Source: Tumebacillus algifaecis (GTDB lineage Bacteria > Bacillota > Bacilli > Tumebacillales > Tumebacillaceae). Taken from it: 64,000 nt of DNA. The notes beneath the pieces are model-generated. The model was not told the origin of the DNA and did no database searches. It worked only from the letters and a program-made list of their open reading frames with translations. Position numbers and translations under genes: made by a program. The stretch is from positions 2,781,001-2,845,000 of the forward strand of contig NZ_CP022657.1 in assembly GCF_002243515.1 (NCBI RefSeq), read 5' to 3'. The first letter of the stretch is position 1; every line of letters starts with the position of its first letter. Positions 26,022 through 34,070 of the stretch are shown piece by piece.

Positions 26022-27602
26022 CTATTTACGCGCGCGCTCACGCGGTCTGGCCGGTTCCAAATTGATTCGGGAGCCGTTGATACGCGATTTGCGCAACGCT
26101 TCAAATACGAACGGCGCAGATTCTTCCTGCACCTCAACAAAAGTGAACTTCTCAAAGATGTCGATCTTACCGATCGCACCGCCTGGGATGCCCGCTTCCT
26201 CGGAGATCAGTTTGACGAGGTCGCTCGGACCGATTTTTGCACTGCGTCCGATGTTCAGGAAGAAGCGAACCATGCCCGGTGCTCCACCCGTTTCACCAAA
26301 GTTGTAATCGCTCTCTTGCGCCTCAAAATCCTCACCGCTCGCCAGTTTCAGCGCCGCGGCGGCCAGATCGAGCGGATCGAATTCATCGACGAGACCCGAG
26401 AGAATCGCACGGTAGGTTGCCAGTTTTCCATCCTGCATCGTACGCACCAGACGGTCGCGCCAGATCTCCGTCTGCCGCTCTGCCACATCGGCTAAAGACG
26501 GCACCTCTTTGGAGATCAGTTTCGCCTTGGTCTCCTTTTCGATCTGTTTGAGCAGTTTGAACTCAGGCGGAGTGACCAGCGTCAGCGCCAACCCGTGCTT
26601 GCCAGCACGACCGGTTCGACCGATGCGGTGCACATACGATTCCGGGTCTTGCGGAATATCAAAGTTGATGACGTGCGTCACGTTTTCCACGTCGATCCCG
26701 CGAGCTGCCACATCGGTTGCGACGAGCAGTTGAATCTCTGTGTGGCGGAACTTGCGCATGACGCGGTCGCGCTGCGCCTGTGACAAATCGCCGTGGAGAC
26801 CGTCGGCCAGATAGCCCCTGCTCATCAACGCATCGGTCAATTCATCGACGCCGCGCTTGGTACGGCAGAAGATGATACCTAGCTCCACCTCTTCTGAATC
26901 GATGATTCGCGACAAGCTCTCCAGCTTCGTGCGCTCCAATACTTTGTAGTAGACCTGCTCGATCAGCGGCACAGTCACCTCACCGCGATTGATCGATACA
27001 TTCTGCGGATTATTCATGTAGCGCTTGGAGAGGTTTTTCACCTCATACGGCATCGTCGCCGAGAAGAGCAACGTCTGCCGATCTTCAGGTGTCTCTTTTA
27101 GAATCGCTTCAATATCCTCGATAAAACCCATATCGAGCATCTCATCCGCTTCGTCCAGCACCAGCGTCTTCAACTTGTCAAGCTTGAGCGTGCCGCGGCG
27201 CAGATGGTCTAAGATCCGGCCTGGGGTCCCGATGACGATCTGCACACCTTGCTGAAGCGTTCGAATCTGCGAGCCGATCGATTGCCCGCCGTAGATCGGC
27301 AACGTGCGGGTGCGCTTGTATTTCGCGATCTTGCGCAGCTCCCCTGCGACTTGAATCGCCAATTCGCGGGTCGGTGTTAAAATCAAAGCCTGCACATGCT
27401 TGCTAGGACCAGCCATCTCGATCAGCGGAATGCCAAACGCAGCCGTCTTGCCCGTTCCGGTCTGCGCTTGCCCGATCACGTCGCTGCCGGTGAGTACGAC
27501 CGGGATGCACTGCGCTTGAATCGGAGATGGCTCTTCAAAGCCCATATCGCTGATCGCCTGTTGAATCTTCTTGCCAAGGTTCAGTTCAAAAAATGTCGTC
27601 AT
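26022..27602 (-). CDS. DEAD-box ATP-dependent RNA helicase with DbpA-type RNA-binding domain
   Basis: A 526-residue RNA helicase. Q motif 'GFEEPSPIQAQ', motif I 'AQTGTGKTAAF', Ia 'PTRELAIQV', II 'DEADEMLDMGF', III 'SAT' and VI 'HRIGRTGRAG' are all present in the two RecA-like lobes. The last ~75 residues ('GMVRFFLNIGRSAKIGPSDL', then 'FTFVEVQEE') form a DbpA-type RRM, which in DbpA/YxiN binds 23S rRNA hairpin 92. Roles in ribosome assembly or cold-adapted RNA decay are likely. The gene is inserted between cinA and recA, which are adjacent in B. subtilis. Confidence 0.93.
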   Translation of the reverse strand: MTTFFELNLGKKIQQAISDMGFEEPSPIQAQCIPVVLTGSDVIGQAQTGTGKTAAFGIPLIEMAGPSKHVQALILTPTRELAIQVAGELRKIAKYKRTRTLPIYGGQSIGSQIRTLQQGVQIVIGTPGRILDHLRRGTLKLDKLKTLVLDEADEMLDMGFIEDIEAILKETPEDRQTLLFSATMPYEVKNLSKRYMNNPQNVSINRGEVTVPLIEQVYYKVLERTKLESLSRIIDSEEVELGIIFCRTKRGVDELTDALMSRGYLADGLHGDLSQAQRDRVMRKFRHTEIQLLVATDVAARGIDVENVTHVINFDIPQDPESYVHRIGRTGRAGKHGLALTLVTPPEFKLLKQIEKETKAKLISKEVPSLADVAERQTEIWRDRLVRTMQDGKLATYRAILSGLVDEFDPLDLAAAALKLASGEDFEAQESDYNFGETGGAPGMVRFFLNIGRSAKIGPSDLVKLISEEAGIPGGAIGKIDIFEKFTFVEVQEESAPFVFEALRKSRINGSRINLEPARPRERARK

Positions 27603-27612
27603 ATGCGTATGA

Positions 27613-28866
27613 TCACCTTTCGTTCTGGAGACGTTGGATCAAGCTGTAAAGAGCCGTTTTTGCCGCCCGCAAACGGATTTGGTTGCGATCCCCATGTTTC
27701 CATTGGTGTTGCTGCACCGTACTGCCGTTAGGACCTGCCACCGCGAGATAGACCAGCCCGACCGGCTTCTCCTCACTGCCACCGCCAGGACCTGCGATCC
27801 CCGTCACCGATACGGCCCAGTCGGTGCCCGTCAGTTTGCGCACACCTTCGGCCATCTGCACAGCGCACTCGGCCGAAACGGCACCATGCGTTTGCAGTAC
27901 CTCCGCTTCGACACCTAAAACGCTTTGCTTCACCGAGTTATGATAGGAAACTACACTGCCTAAGTAATAGTCAGAGCTCCCCGGCAAGTCGGTGATCATC
28001 TTGCCGATCAGACCGCCTGTGCAACTTTCAGCCGTAGAGAAGGTCTGCCCTAGCTCTTGCAGCAACTGACCGACCTTCACTTCCAGCGATTCCTCGTCGA
28101 TGCCGTAGATAAACTCGCCGACGCGCTCGCGAATCGACCGTTCTAGCGGTGCGATCAACGCCTGAGCTTCCGCTTCAGTAGAGGCGCTGGCGGTCAAACG
28201 AATCTTGACTTCGCCTTCTGAAGCATACGGAGCCACAGTCGGATTGGTCTGCTGTTGGATGATGTCGCGAATCTTCAGCTCCATCGTCGATTCGCCAATG
28301 CCAAACAGTCGCAAAAAGCGGGAGGCGAAGACCAGCTCATTCGTCCCTTGCAGGCGCTTTAAGATCGTCTGCACCTGCTCCTCATACATAGGGCGCATCT
28401 CGGTCGGAGGGCCTGGCAGCAGGAAGAAGTGCACACCATGCTGCTCCAGATACATACCGGGAGCAGTTCCGCGCGGATTGTGCAACACTTCGGCCCCGTC
28501 GATCACCATCGCCTGCTTGGTGTTGTTTTCAGGCATCTCAAGTCCACGATATGTATAAAAGCTGCGGATATATTCTACTATTTCGTTTGACAAATTCAGA
28601 CTTCTTCCGACAAATGAAGCGACCACTTCCCGCGTCAAATCGTCTTCGGTCGGTCCCAAGCCCCCGGTCAGAATCACCACGTTAGCTCCACGATCGATCG
28701 CCGTTTGTAACGCTTGTTTGGCACGGTCGAAGTTGTCACCGACCACCGTATGATGGTACACTCCAACGCCGATTTCGGCCAAGCGTTGCGACAGATACTG
28801 CGCGTTGGTATTGGCAATCTGCCCCATCAAAAGTTCGGTGCCGACAGCAAGAATCTCTGCTCTCAT
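27613..28866 (-). CDS. cinA: competence/damage-inducible protein CinA
   Basis: The 417-residue two-domain protein has an N-terminal molybdopterin-binding-like (COG1058) domain ('AEILAVGTELLMGQIANTNA', 'TGGLGPTEDDLTREV') and a C-terminal nicotinamide-nucleotide amidase domain ('TAESCTGGLIGKMITDLPG', 'VTGIAGPGGGSEEKPVG'). The family recycles NMN or repairs damaged pyridine nucleotides. It is linked to competence and recA in many Gram-positives. It sits between pgsA and the helicase/recA genes. Confidence 0.95.
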   Translation of the reverse strand: MRAEILAVGTELLMGQIANTNAQYLSQRLAEIGVGVYHHTVVGDNFDRAKQALQTAIDRGANVVILTGGLGPTEDDLTREVVASFVGRSLNLSNEIVEYIRSFYTYRGLEMPENNTKQAMVIDGAEVLHNPRGTAPGMYLEQHGVHFFLLPGPPTEMRPMYEEQVQTILKRLQGTNELVFASRFLRLFGIGESTMELKIRDIIQQQTNPTVAPYASEGEVKIRLTASASTEAEAQALIAPLERSIRERVGEFIYGIDEESLEVKVGQLLQELGQTFSTAESCTGGLIGKMITDLPGSSDYYLGSVVSYHNSVKQSVLGVEAEVLQTHGAVSAECAVQMAEGVRKLTGTDWAVSVTGIAGPGGGSEEKPVGLVYLAVAGPNGSTVQQHQWKHGDRNQIRLRAAKTALYSLIQRLQNER

Positions 28867-28900
28867 CTCGTTTCAGTCCTTCCGTTTCCCGAATGATAAA

Positions 28901-28938
28901 GAAAACAAGTAGCCAAGGGAAAAGCTCCACTCGGCTAC
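28901..28938 (-). terminator. possible terminator after pgsA
   Basis: GTAGCC pairs with GGCTAC across a long, partly paired loop just after pgsA, followed on the minus strand by TTGTTTTC. Confidence 0.4.
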
Positions 28939-28951
28939 CGATACAAACCCA

Positions 28952-29530
28952 TCATTCTTGAATCGCTTGTTTGTTCTTTACAAAATAGTCGATGCCTGAC
29001 CAGACGGTGATCACAACCATCGCCCAGACCATCCACAGATCAAACCGGATGTCGATCGTGGAGAACGGAAAGTTGTTAAGGATCAGCGCGACGATCGCGA
29101 TGATCTGGAGTGTCGTCTTCCACTTCGCAAGCTTCGATGCGGCGATCACAGTCCCATTGGCAGCAGCGACCAGACGAAGACCGGTCACGGCAAACTCGCG
29201 GGAGATGATGATGATCGCCACCCACGCGTCGAGACGTCCCAAGTCCACCAAGGAGATCAGCACAGCCGACACCAAAAGTTTGTCGGCGAGCGGATCGAGA
29301 AACTTACCAAAGTCGGTAATCATCTTGCGACTCCGAGCTATGTAGCCATCCAGCCCGTCCGTTATTGCCGCGATGATAAAAATCAACGCGGCAATGAGAT
29401 CGGACCAGTTGGCTTGGTGACCGAATAACGTAAGTTTCCCAAGATCGAGACGCACCAAGAGAAAGAACATGACGATCGGTACCAATGAAATCCTGACTAA
29501 TGTGATGCGGTTAGCCAGATTGAATTTCAA
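28952..29530 (-). CDS. pgsA: CDP-diacylglycerol-glycerol-3-phosphate 3-phosphatidyltransferase
   Basis: Makes phosphatidylglycerol phosphate, the first committed step to phosphatidylglycerol. The 192-residue membrane protein has about five hydrophobic helices and the CDP-alcohol phosphotransferase motif D-G-x2-A-R-x8-G-x3-D-x3-D, seen as 'DGLDGYIAR' followed by 'GKFLDPLAD'. The start codon is TTG at 29530, immediately after the rimO stop, with GGAGGCGG as ribosome-binding site, so translation is probably coupled to rimO. Confidence 0.95.
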   Translation of the reverse strand: MKFNLANRITLVRISLVPIVMFFLLVRLDLGKLTLFGHQANWSDLIAALIFIIAAITDGLDGYIARSRKMITDFGKFLDPLADKLLVSAVLISLVDLGRLDAWVAIIIISREFAVTGLRLVAAANGTVIAASKLAKWKTTLQIIAIVALILNNFPFSTIDIRFDLWMVWAMVVITVWSGIDYFVKNKQAIQE

Positions 29531-30877
29531 TTAGACCGCCTCCCCCGAGAGGTCAAAATCGTACGCATGAGTGATGCGAACTTGAACCATATCGCCCACT
29601 TGAGCATCGCTGTTTGCAACAAATACAAGGCCGTCAATATCCTTCGCATCGAACTGCGTACGCCCCACGCGAATTGTTTCGTCTTCTTCATCATACTTCT
29701 CAATCAGCACGTCGAGAACGTGACCAACATGTCGCGCCTGACGTTCTGCTGCCACTTCGCGCGCCACTTCCATCAAGATGTTCGAACGGCGGTCTTTGAC
29801 ATCTTCAGACACCTGTTCGCCAAACTCTGCCGATGGTGTGCCTTCTTCCGGCGAATAGGTAAACACGCCGATATGATCAAAGGCCAGTTCGCGTGCGAAG
29901 TTGCACAGATTTTCAAAGTCTTCCTCCGTCTCCCCTGGGAAACCGACGATAAACGAAGTGCGAAGCGCCACGTTCGGCACGCGCTCACGGATCTTTTGCA
30001 CCAATTTCTTGACACCTGCTTGGTGACCTGGACGCTGCATCGCTTTCAAAATGTGATTCTCAGAGTGTTGAAGCGGCATATCGATGTATTTCGCCACTTT
30101 GTCAAGGCGAGCCATCGCATCGATCACTTCATCGGTGAAGAATCCCGGATACGCGTAATGCAGTCGAATCCATTCCAACCCTTCTACATCGTTCAGGGCG
30201 GCGAGTAATTCGGCCAAACGGCGTTTTTTGTAGATATCGATACCGTAGTCGGTCGAGTCTTGTGCGATCAGAACGATCTCCTTCACACCTTGTGCCACCA
30301 GCATTTCCGCTTCGCTGACGATCGACTCGATCGGACGGGAGCGGAATTTGCCGCGCATCTTTGGAATGATGCAGAACGTGCAGGCGTGGTTGCATCCTTC
30401 AGCAATCTTGATATAAGCAGAGGAACCGCCCGTCGTGTGTACGCGCGGAGTCGTTTCATCGTAGAGATAGATTGGGTTCTCCGCGGAGAAATAGCGCGGA
30501 CGATTGCCGGTCTGTGACTCTTCGATCAATTCGTCGATGCGAATCAGATCCTGGGTGCCGACAATTCCGTCGATCTCCGGAATCTCTGTCATCAGTTCAT
30601 CTTGGTAGCGCTGTGCCATGCATCCAGCGACCAGAACTGATTTTACATGATGTGTTTCTTTCAACTGCGCCATGGTGAGAATGGTCTCGACCGATTCAGC
30701 CTTGGCATTATCAATAAAGCCGCAAGTATTGACTACAACGACGTCAGCCTCATCCGGAGAGTCGACGATTTCATACTCCTTGCCTTTGACAATGCCCATC
30801 ATCACTTCTGAATCTACAAGATTTTTTTCACAACCGAGCGTCACGAAATGTACTTTTTGTATGGTTTTTTGTGTCAT
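29531..30877 (-). CDS. rimO: ribosomal protein S12 methylthiotransferase RimO
   Basis: A radical-SAM enzyme that adds a methylthio group to an aspartate of ribosomal protein S12. About 448 residues: an N-terminal UPF0004 domain ('TLGCEKNLVDSE', 'NTCGFIDNAK') with three cluster cysteines, the radical-SAM motif 'CNHACTFC' (CxxxCxxC), and a C-terminal TRAM domain. 'GCEKN' and 'DSTDYG' favour RimO over MiaB. The start at 30877 follows GGAGGACAGG; the in-frame codon at 30904 has none. pgsA follows without a gap. Confidence 0.95.
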   Translation of the reverse strand: MTQKTIQKVHFVTLGCEKNLVDSEVMMGIVKGKEYEIVDSPDEADVVVVNTCGFIDNAKAESVETILTMAQLKETHHVKSVLVAGCMAQRYQDELMTEIPEIDGIVGTQDLIRIDELIEESQTGNRPRYFSAENPIYLYDETTPRVHTTGGSSAYIKIAEGCNHACTFCIIPKMRGKFRSRPIESIVSEAEMLVAQGVKEIVLIAQDSTDYGIDIYKKRRLAELLAALNDVEGLEWIRLHYAYPGFFTDEVIDAMARLDKVAKYIDMPLQHSENHILKAMQRPGHQAGVKKLVQKIRERVPNVALRTSFIVGFPGETEEDFENLCNFARELAFDHIGVFTYSPEEGTPSAEFGEQVSEDVKDRRSNILMEVAREVAAERQARHVGHVLDVLIEKYDEEDETIRVGRTQFDAKDIDGLVFVANSDAQVGDMVQVRITHAYDFDLSGEAV

Positions 30878-30951
30878 ATTGCCTGTCCTCCAAAGCCAAA
30901 GCAAAGCTTGGCAATCTGCCCTTCAGTATAAACGAATGAAGTATACGTGTC

Positions 30952-30992
30952 AAAAGTAAAGGAAGAAGACTCCGCCTCGGGCAGAGTCTTCC
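30952..30992 (-). terminator. probable terminator of yajQ
   Basis: Arms GAAGACTC and GAGTCTTC plus an inner GCC/GGC stem form a hairpin on the minus strand just after yajQ, followed by TTCCTTTACTTTT. Confidence 0.55.
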
Positions 30993-31000
30993 TGAAAACG

Positions 31001-31492
31001 TTAACGGTAGTTGTTAAACTGCAAATCGACCGGTACGTCCGCACCTTTGAGCAGTTGGATGACTTGTTGCAGATCATCACGGTTCTTACCAGAGACACGA
31101 ACGGCGTCGCCTTGAACGGACGCTTGCACTTTGATCTTCGAATCTTTGATGATCTTGACGATCTTCTTCGCATTCTCCTGATCGATGCCCTGCTTGATCT
31201 TGACCGTCTGCCTGACGGTGCCCGCCGCAGCCGGCTCGACCTTGCGATAGTCAAGCGACTTTAGCGAGATGCCGCGCTTGATGATTTTGCTCTCCAAAAT
31301 GTCGATGACGCTTCTCAACTTGCCTTCATCATCAGACGCGAGGAGGATCTCCTCTTCCTTCAGTTCGATCGAGCTTTTGCTGCCTTTAAAGTCAAAGCGG
31401 GAGATCATCTCCTTGCTCGCTTGGTTGACTGCGTTGTCCAATTCTTGCATATCCACTTTCGACACGACGTCAAAAGATGCGTCCTTCGCCAT
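31001..31492 (-). CDS. yajQ: YajQ family nucleotide-binding protein
   Basis: A 163-residue YajQ/UPF0234 protein with two ferredoxin-like domains. It has the conserved opening '[20 protein letters not shown]', '[13 protein letters not shown]' and '[12 protein letters not shown]' at the C-terminus. Some homologues bind cyclic di-GMP and others nucleic acid; the role in Bacillota is not settled. The gene is monocistronic, facing away from the LexA-boxed plus-strand operon. Confidence 0.95.
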   Translation of the reverse strand: MAKDASFDVVSKVDMQELDNAVNQASKEMISRFDFKGSKSSIELKEEEILLASDDEGKLRSVIDILESKIIKRGISLKSLDYRKVEPAAAGTVRQTVKIKQGIDQENAKKIVKIIKDSKIKVQASVQGDAVRVSGKNRDDLQQVIQLLKGADVPVDLQFNNYR

Positions 31493-31615
31493 CTGAAAAA
31501 CCTCCTGTCAACAACTATGTATCTCAACAAGTATAACACAAAGCGTCAAACGATTAGCGCCAAAAAATCCCAAACAGTAAAATTTGCGTTCGTACTTTTA
31601 AAATGTCGAACGTGG

Positions 31616-31624
31616 TGTTAGAAT
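31616..31624 (+). promoter_or_regulatory. extended -10 promoter of the LexA-boxed operon
   Basis: TGTTAGAAT is a TGn-TAnAAT extended -10 element ending two bases before the first LexA-like box. No good -35 hexamer is visible; TTTTAA at 31596-31601 is 17 bp away. Confidence 0.55.
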
Positions 31625-31625
31625 A

Positions 31626-31655
31626 CGAACATACATTCTCAAGAACGTATGTTCT
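31626..31655 (+). promoter_or_regulatory. tandem LexA-type boxes upstream of two unknown genes
   Basis: CGAACATACATTCT (31626-31639) and AGAACGTATGTTCT (31642-31655) both resemble the Bacillota SOS box CGAACRNRYGTTYG. The second has an intact GAAC-N4-GTTC core. The two are also near-perfect inverted copies of each other (12 of 13 bases, two-base gap). They lie between an extended -10 and the ribosome-binding site, where LexA would block transcription. Confidence 0.7.
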
Positions 31656-31669
31656 GAAAAAGGAGGTGC

Positions 31670-32029
31670 GTGGCCACGTCTCGTGGATTTGACCCACTTT
31701 CCACGGTCAAGGAGGTTCTGACCCTGCACTTGCTCAGACAGCAGCTCGAAGCGGACATCAAGCTGCTCAGCAACATCCCCCTTCATCTGGGGGCTGCCTA
31801 TATCGAGCAGTTGGAGGCTATACACGCCATGCTGCTCCAGCAAGTCGGCGCTGCCAAGCGCGAACTCAAACGACATGGTGTGCGGGTGATCGCACAAGAA
31901 AAAAACAGTATGGACTTTCACATCACCTATGTGGAGAAGGGATATGAGGTCCGGCACTGTTTTCTGCTGGCGACGTTAAGCGCGGAAGGTCGGGCGCGAT
32001 TTCTGAATGATTTTTGGAGCGGGAGGTGA
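31670..32029 (+). CDS. unknown protein, first gene of predicted LexA-controlled operon (119 aa)
   Basis: A GTG at 31670 follows AAAGGAGG closely and opens a 119-residue soluble, helical protein. Features are 'LSTVKEVLTLHLLRQQLEAD', a second helix with 'YIEQLEAIHAMLLQQVGAAK' (coiled-coil-like), and a C-terminal beta-rich part ('DFHITYVEKGYEVRHCFL'). It has no catalytic motif or membrane segment. Its stop overlaps the ATG at 32029 of the next gene (TGATG), so the pair is one operon. The upstream tandem LexA boxes suggest DNA-damage induction. I recognise no family, and the function is unknown. Confidence 0.7.
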   Translation: MATSRGFDPLSTVKEVLTLHLLRQQLEADIKLLSNIPLHLGAAYIEQLEAIHAMLLQQVGAAKRELKRHGVRVIAQEKNSMDFHITYVEKGYEVRHCFLLATLSAEGRARFLNDFWSGR

Positions 32030-32034
32030 TGGAT

Positions 32035-32400
32035 GTGCAGAGTCACGAAGACTTGCGACTCGCCCGCGCACTCGATCAATTGAGCGTATATTTTTACGCC
32101 ATCCGAGTGCCGTTCACAGTTGCAGATCTGTACAGGAAAGCGTACGGAGAGGTATGGGAGGAAATGCCGGGGGCGTTATGGTTAGAGTTTTTGTCGGAGG
32201 ACCCGTATGTACGATTAGGACGGGACGAATTTTACTCGCTGATGACAATCTTTGAAACGCTCCATCGAGCGGGACTTGTCAAACTGTTGGACGTGATCGC
32301 CGCAGAGACAGAGCGGTTGGGGATCGACATGGGCGTCATGAAACCTGGACACTACATCGGCCGCCCGTCGAAACATAACGACGAGCAAAATGATTCCTGA
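32035..32400 (+). CDS. unknown protein, second gene of predicted LexA-controlled operon
   Basis: About 121 residues, soluble, with 'LDQLSVYFYAIRVPFTVADL' then 'YRKAYGEVWEEM', 'LSEDPYV' and 'IFETLHRAGLVKLL'. The same pattern (QL-x-Y, PF-x3-DLY-x-KAY, DP-x-V, ETL-x2-G, LGI) occurs in the gene at 36745, so the two are paralogues of an unnamed family. I prefer GTG 32035, eight bases from GGGAGG; TTG 32014 and ATG 32029 are alternatives. The preceding gene overlaps or abuts it. The C-terminal ~25 residues are extra relative to the paralogue. Confidence 0.7.
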   Translation: MQSHEDLRLARALDQLSVYFYAIRVPFTVADLYRKAYGEVWEEMPGALWLEFLSEDPYVRLGRDEFYSLMTIFETLHRAGLVKLLDVIAAETERLGIDMGVMKPGHYIGRPSKHNDEQNDS

Positions 32401-32428
32401 TGCGCCGACCCCCACCACTACTGCCTGT

Positions 32429-33241
32429 TTACGACTTCAGGTTGAACAGGAATGTGTAGCCGCGCAAAAGCGGTTCGACCTGCACCTGCTGTTCATTGAT
32501 CTTGACCGTGATGAACTTGGATTTCCCCGTCAGCAACGCGATCGACTGATTCGCTTTCCACGTGCGGGTCTCTCCTTTTTTGACGATGCCCGACTCCAGC
32601 ACCTTGCCGTCCGCTTTGATTTCCAACCAGCAGTCATCGAGTGCTGCAAGCTCCATCGTCATGTCCTTAGCACCTGTGACCTGATAGGTGGTCAGATTGT
32701 TTTCCTTTTGCACTTGCTGTACGACCGTTGTCGGCTTGGGCGGCTCCGGTGTTTCCTGTCCTTCCGGTTTGACAGTCGTGTCTGGCGTCTGTGTGATCCC
32801 TTGTGGAGGTTCTGTCGATTGAGTCACCGGTTCCTTGCCGACCTCTTGCTGATCTTTGTTCACCCAGACAGCATAGACTGTGGTCAGAACTACCAGAATA
32901 CCGACAACAATCGCCACCTGCGGCAACAAACGGGTGTTGAACGAAGAGGCTTTGCCTAAATTTTTGTCCGTATGGGTGACCCGCACCGCTTCCAACTGTG
33001 TGTCCGCTTTGTCTGCAGCCATCCCATGCGCTTCGAGCAGTTCCTGACCGTCGATCTCCAGGAAATCACAATAGCTCTTGATAAAACCGCGAGCATAGAC
33101 AACACCAGGTAACGCCGACAAATCGCCCGACTCGATCGCTTCCAGATAGCGGGTGCGGATCTTGGTCGCCTGTTGGACATCATCCAATTTGTAACCTTTT
33201 TCTTCGCGAATTCGTTTCAGTTCAGAACCGAGTTCCTCCAC
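32429..33241 (-). CDS. rodZ: RodZ-like helix-turn-helix membrane protein
   Basis: RodZ links MreB cytoskeleton filaments to the membrane and helps set cell shape. The 270-residue product has an N-terminal HTH_25 domain ('ELKRIREEKGYKLDDVQQAT', residues ~5-70), a single membrane helix near residue 110 ('VAIVVGILVVLTTVYAVWV'), a proline- and threonine-rich linker, and a C-terminal extracellular beta domain (DUF4115, 'CWLEIKADGKVLESG'). This is the YmfM/RodZ layout, and position next to ymfK agrees. Confidence 0.92.
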   Translation of the reverse strand: MEELGSELKRIREEKGYKLDDVQQATKIRTRYLEAIESGDLSALPGVVYARGFIKSYCDFLEIDGQELLEAHGMAADKADTQLEAVRVTHTDKNLGKASSFNTRLLPQVAIVVGILVVLTTVYAVWVNKDQQEVGKEPVTQSTEPPQGITQTPDTTVKPEGQETPEPPKPTTVVQQVQKENNLTTYQVTGAKDMTMELAALDDCWLEIKADGKVLESGIVKKGETRTWKANQSIALLTGKSKFITVKINEQQVQVEPLLRGYTFLFNLKS

Positions 33242-33275
33242 ATTGATCCCTCCTTCGAGACTATGCCGCTTTTCG

Positions 33276-34058
33276 TTAACTGATATCGAAGGATGAAAAT
33301 CCGGTTTGGATCATTTGGTAGGAGATCTCTTCCTCCGGCGAATTGCGAAGCTCGATGATCCGATCAAAATGTTCCCAACCAAATTCTGTCTCCCGAACGA
33401 AGATATCAGGGTGTTCGATCACCTTGGGGGCAGGTAAACGCATGATCTCCCGCACCAGCGAATGGTGCTGCTCATTGGAGCGCAGCGTAGACACGATACC
33501 ATCAACGAGGTAGACCATGTTGTCGGTCGCCATCTCGTCCTCTTCCAAGCGATAGCGAATCGTTTGGCGCAAGAGCGTCGATGACACGAACGACCATCGC
33601 TTATTCGCATAGACGCTGGCCGCTACGATCGATTCGGTTTTGCCAACGCGTGGCATGCCCCTGATGCCGATCACCTGATTGCCTTCTTTTTTTAGTAATT
33701 CCCCCAAAAAGTCCACAAGAATTCCAAGTTGTGCCCTTGTAAATTTGTACGTTTTGACATTCTCGTTCGATTCGCGCTCGATAAACATCCCGTGGCGCAA
33801 GGCCAGACGGTCGATCAATGTCGGTTGGCGCAGGGCCGTGACGGTGATATTTTCCACCTTGCGCAACATCGAGCGCAAGGCTGAGATCTTTTGGCGGTCA
33901 TCCGTCTGCAAGAGAAAACCGCGGTTTTTGTTTTCGACACCGTTTACAGTCAGGATGTTGATCGACAGCATCCCGAGCAGTGAGGCGATATCACCGAGCA
34001 GACCCGGTCTGTCCTTATGGATGTGATATTCCAGATACCAATCCTCCACATCATTCAT
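33276..34058 (-). CDS. ymfK: YmfK family protein (DUF3388)
   Basis: A 260-residue protein of the YmfK/DUF3388 family. The first ~80 residues look like an ACT-type regulatory domain ('HKDRPGLLGDIASLLGM'). The middle has a P-loop-like 'GMPRVGKTES' near residue 136, suggesting nucleotide binding. Molecular function is unknown. It lies just upstream of rodZ, as in B. subtilis, and the two are probably co-transcribed (34-base gap). Confidence 0.88.
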   Translation of the reverse strand: MNDVEDWYLEYHIHKDRPGLLGDIASLLGMLSINILTVNGVENKNRGFLLQTDDRQKISALRSMLRKVENITVTALRQPTLIDRLALRHGMFIERESNENVKTYKFTRAQLGILVDFLGELLKKEGNQVIGIRGMPRVGKTESIVAASVYANKRWSFVSSTLLRQTIRYRLEEDEMATDNMVYLVDGIVSTLRSNEQHHSLVREIMRLPAPKVIEHPDIFVRETEFGWEHFDRIIELRNSPEEEISYQMIQTGFSSFDIS

Positions 34059-34070
34059 CCCCTTTGGCGG

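Noticed and set aside
31587-31612. CGTTCG...CGAACG inverted repeat upstream of the LexA-boxed operon
   Set aside because: The arms are 14 bases apart and do not form a GAAC-N4-GTTC box; it may be chance in a motif-rich region.
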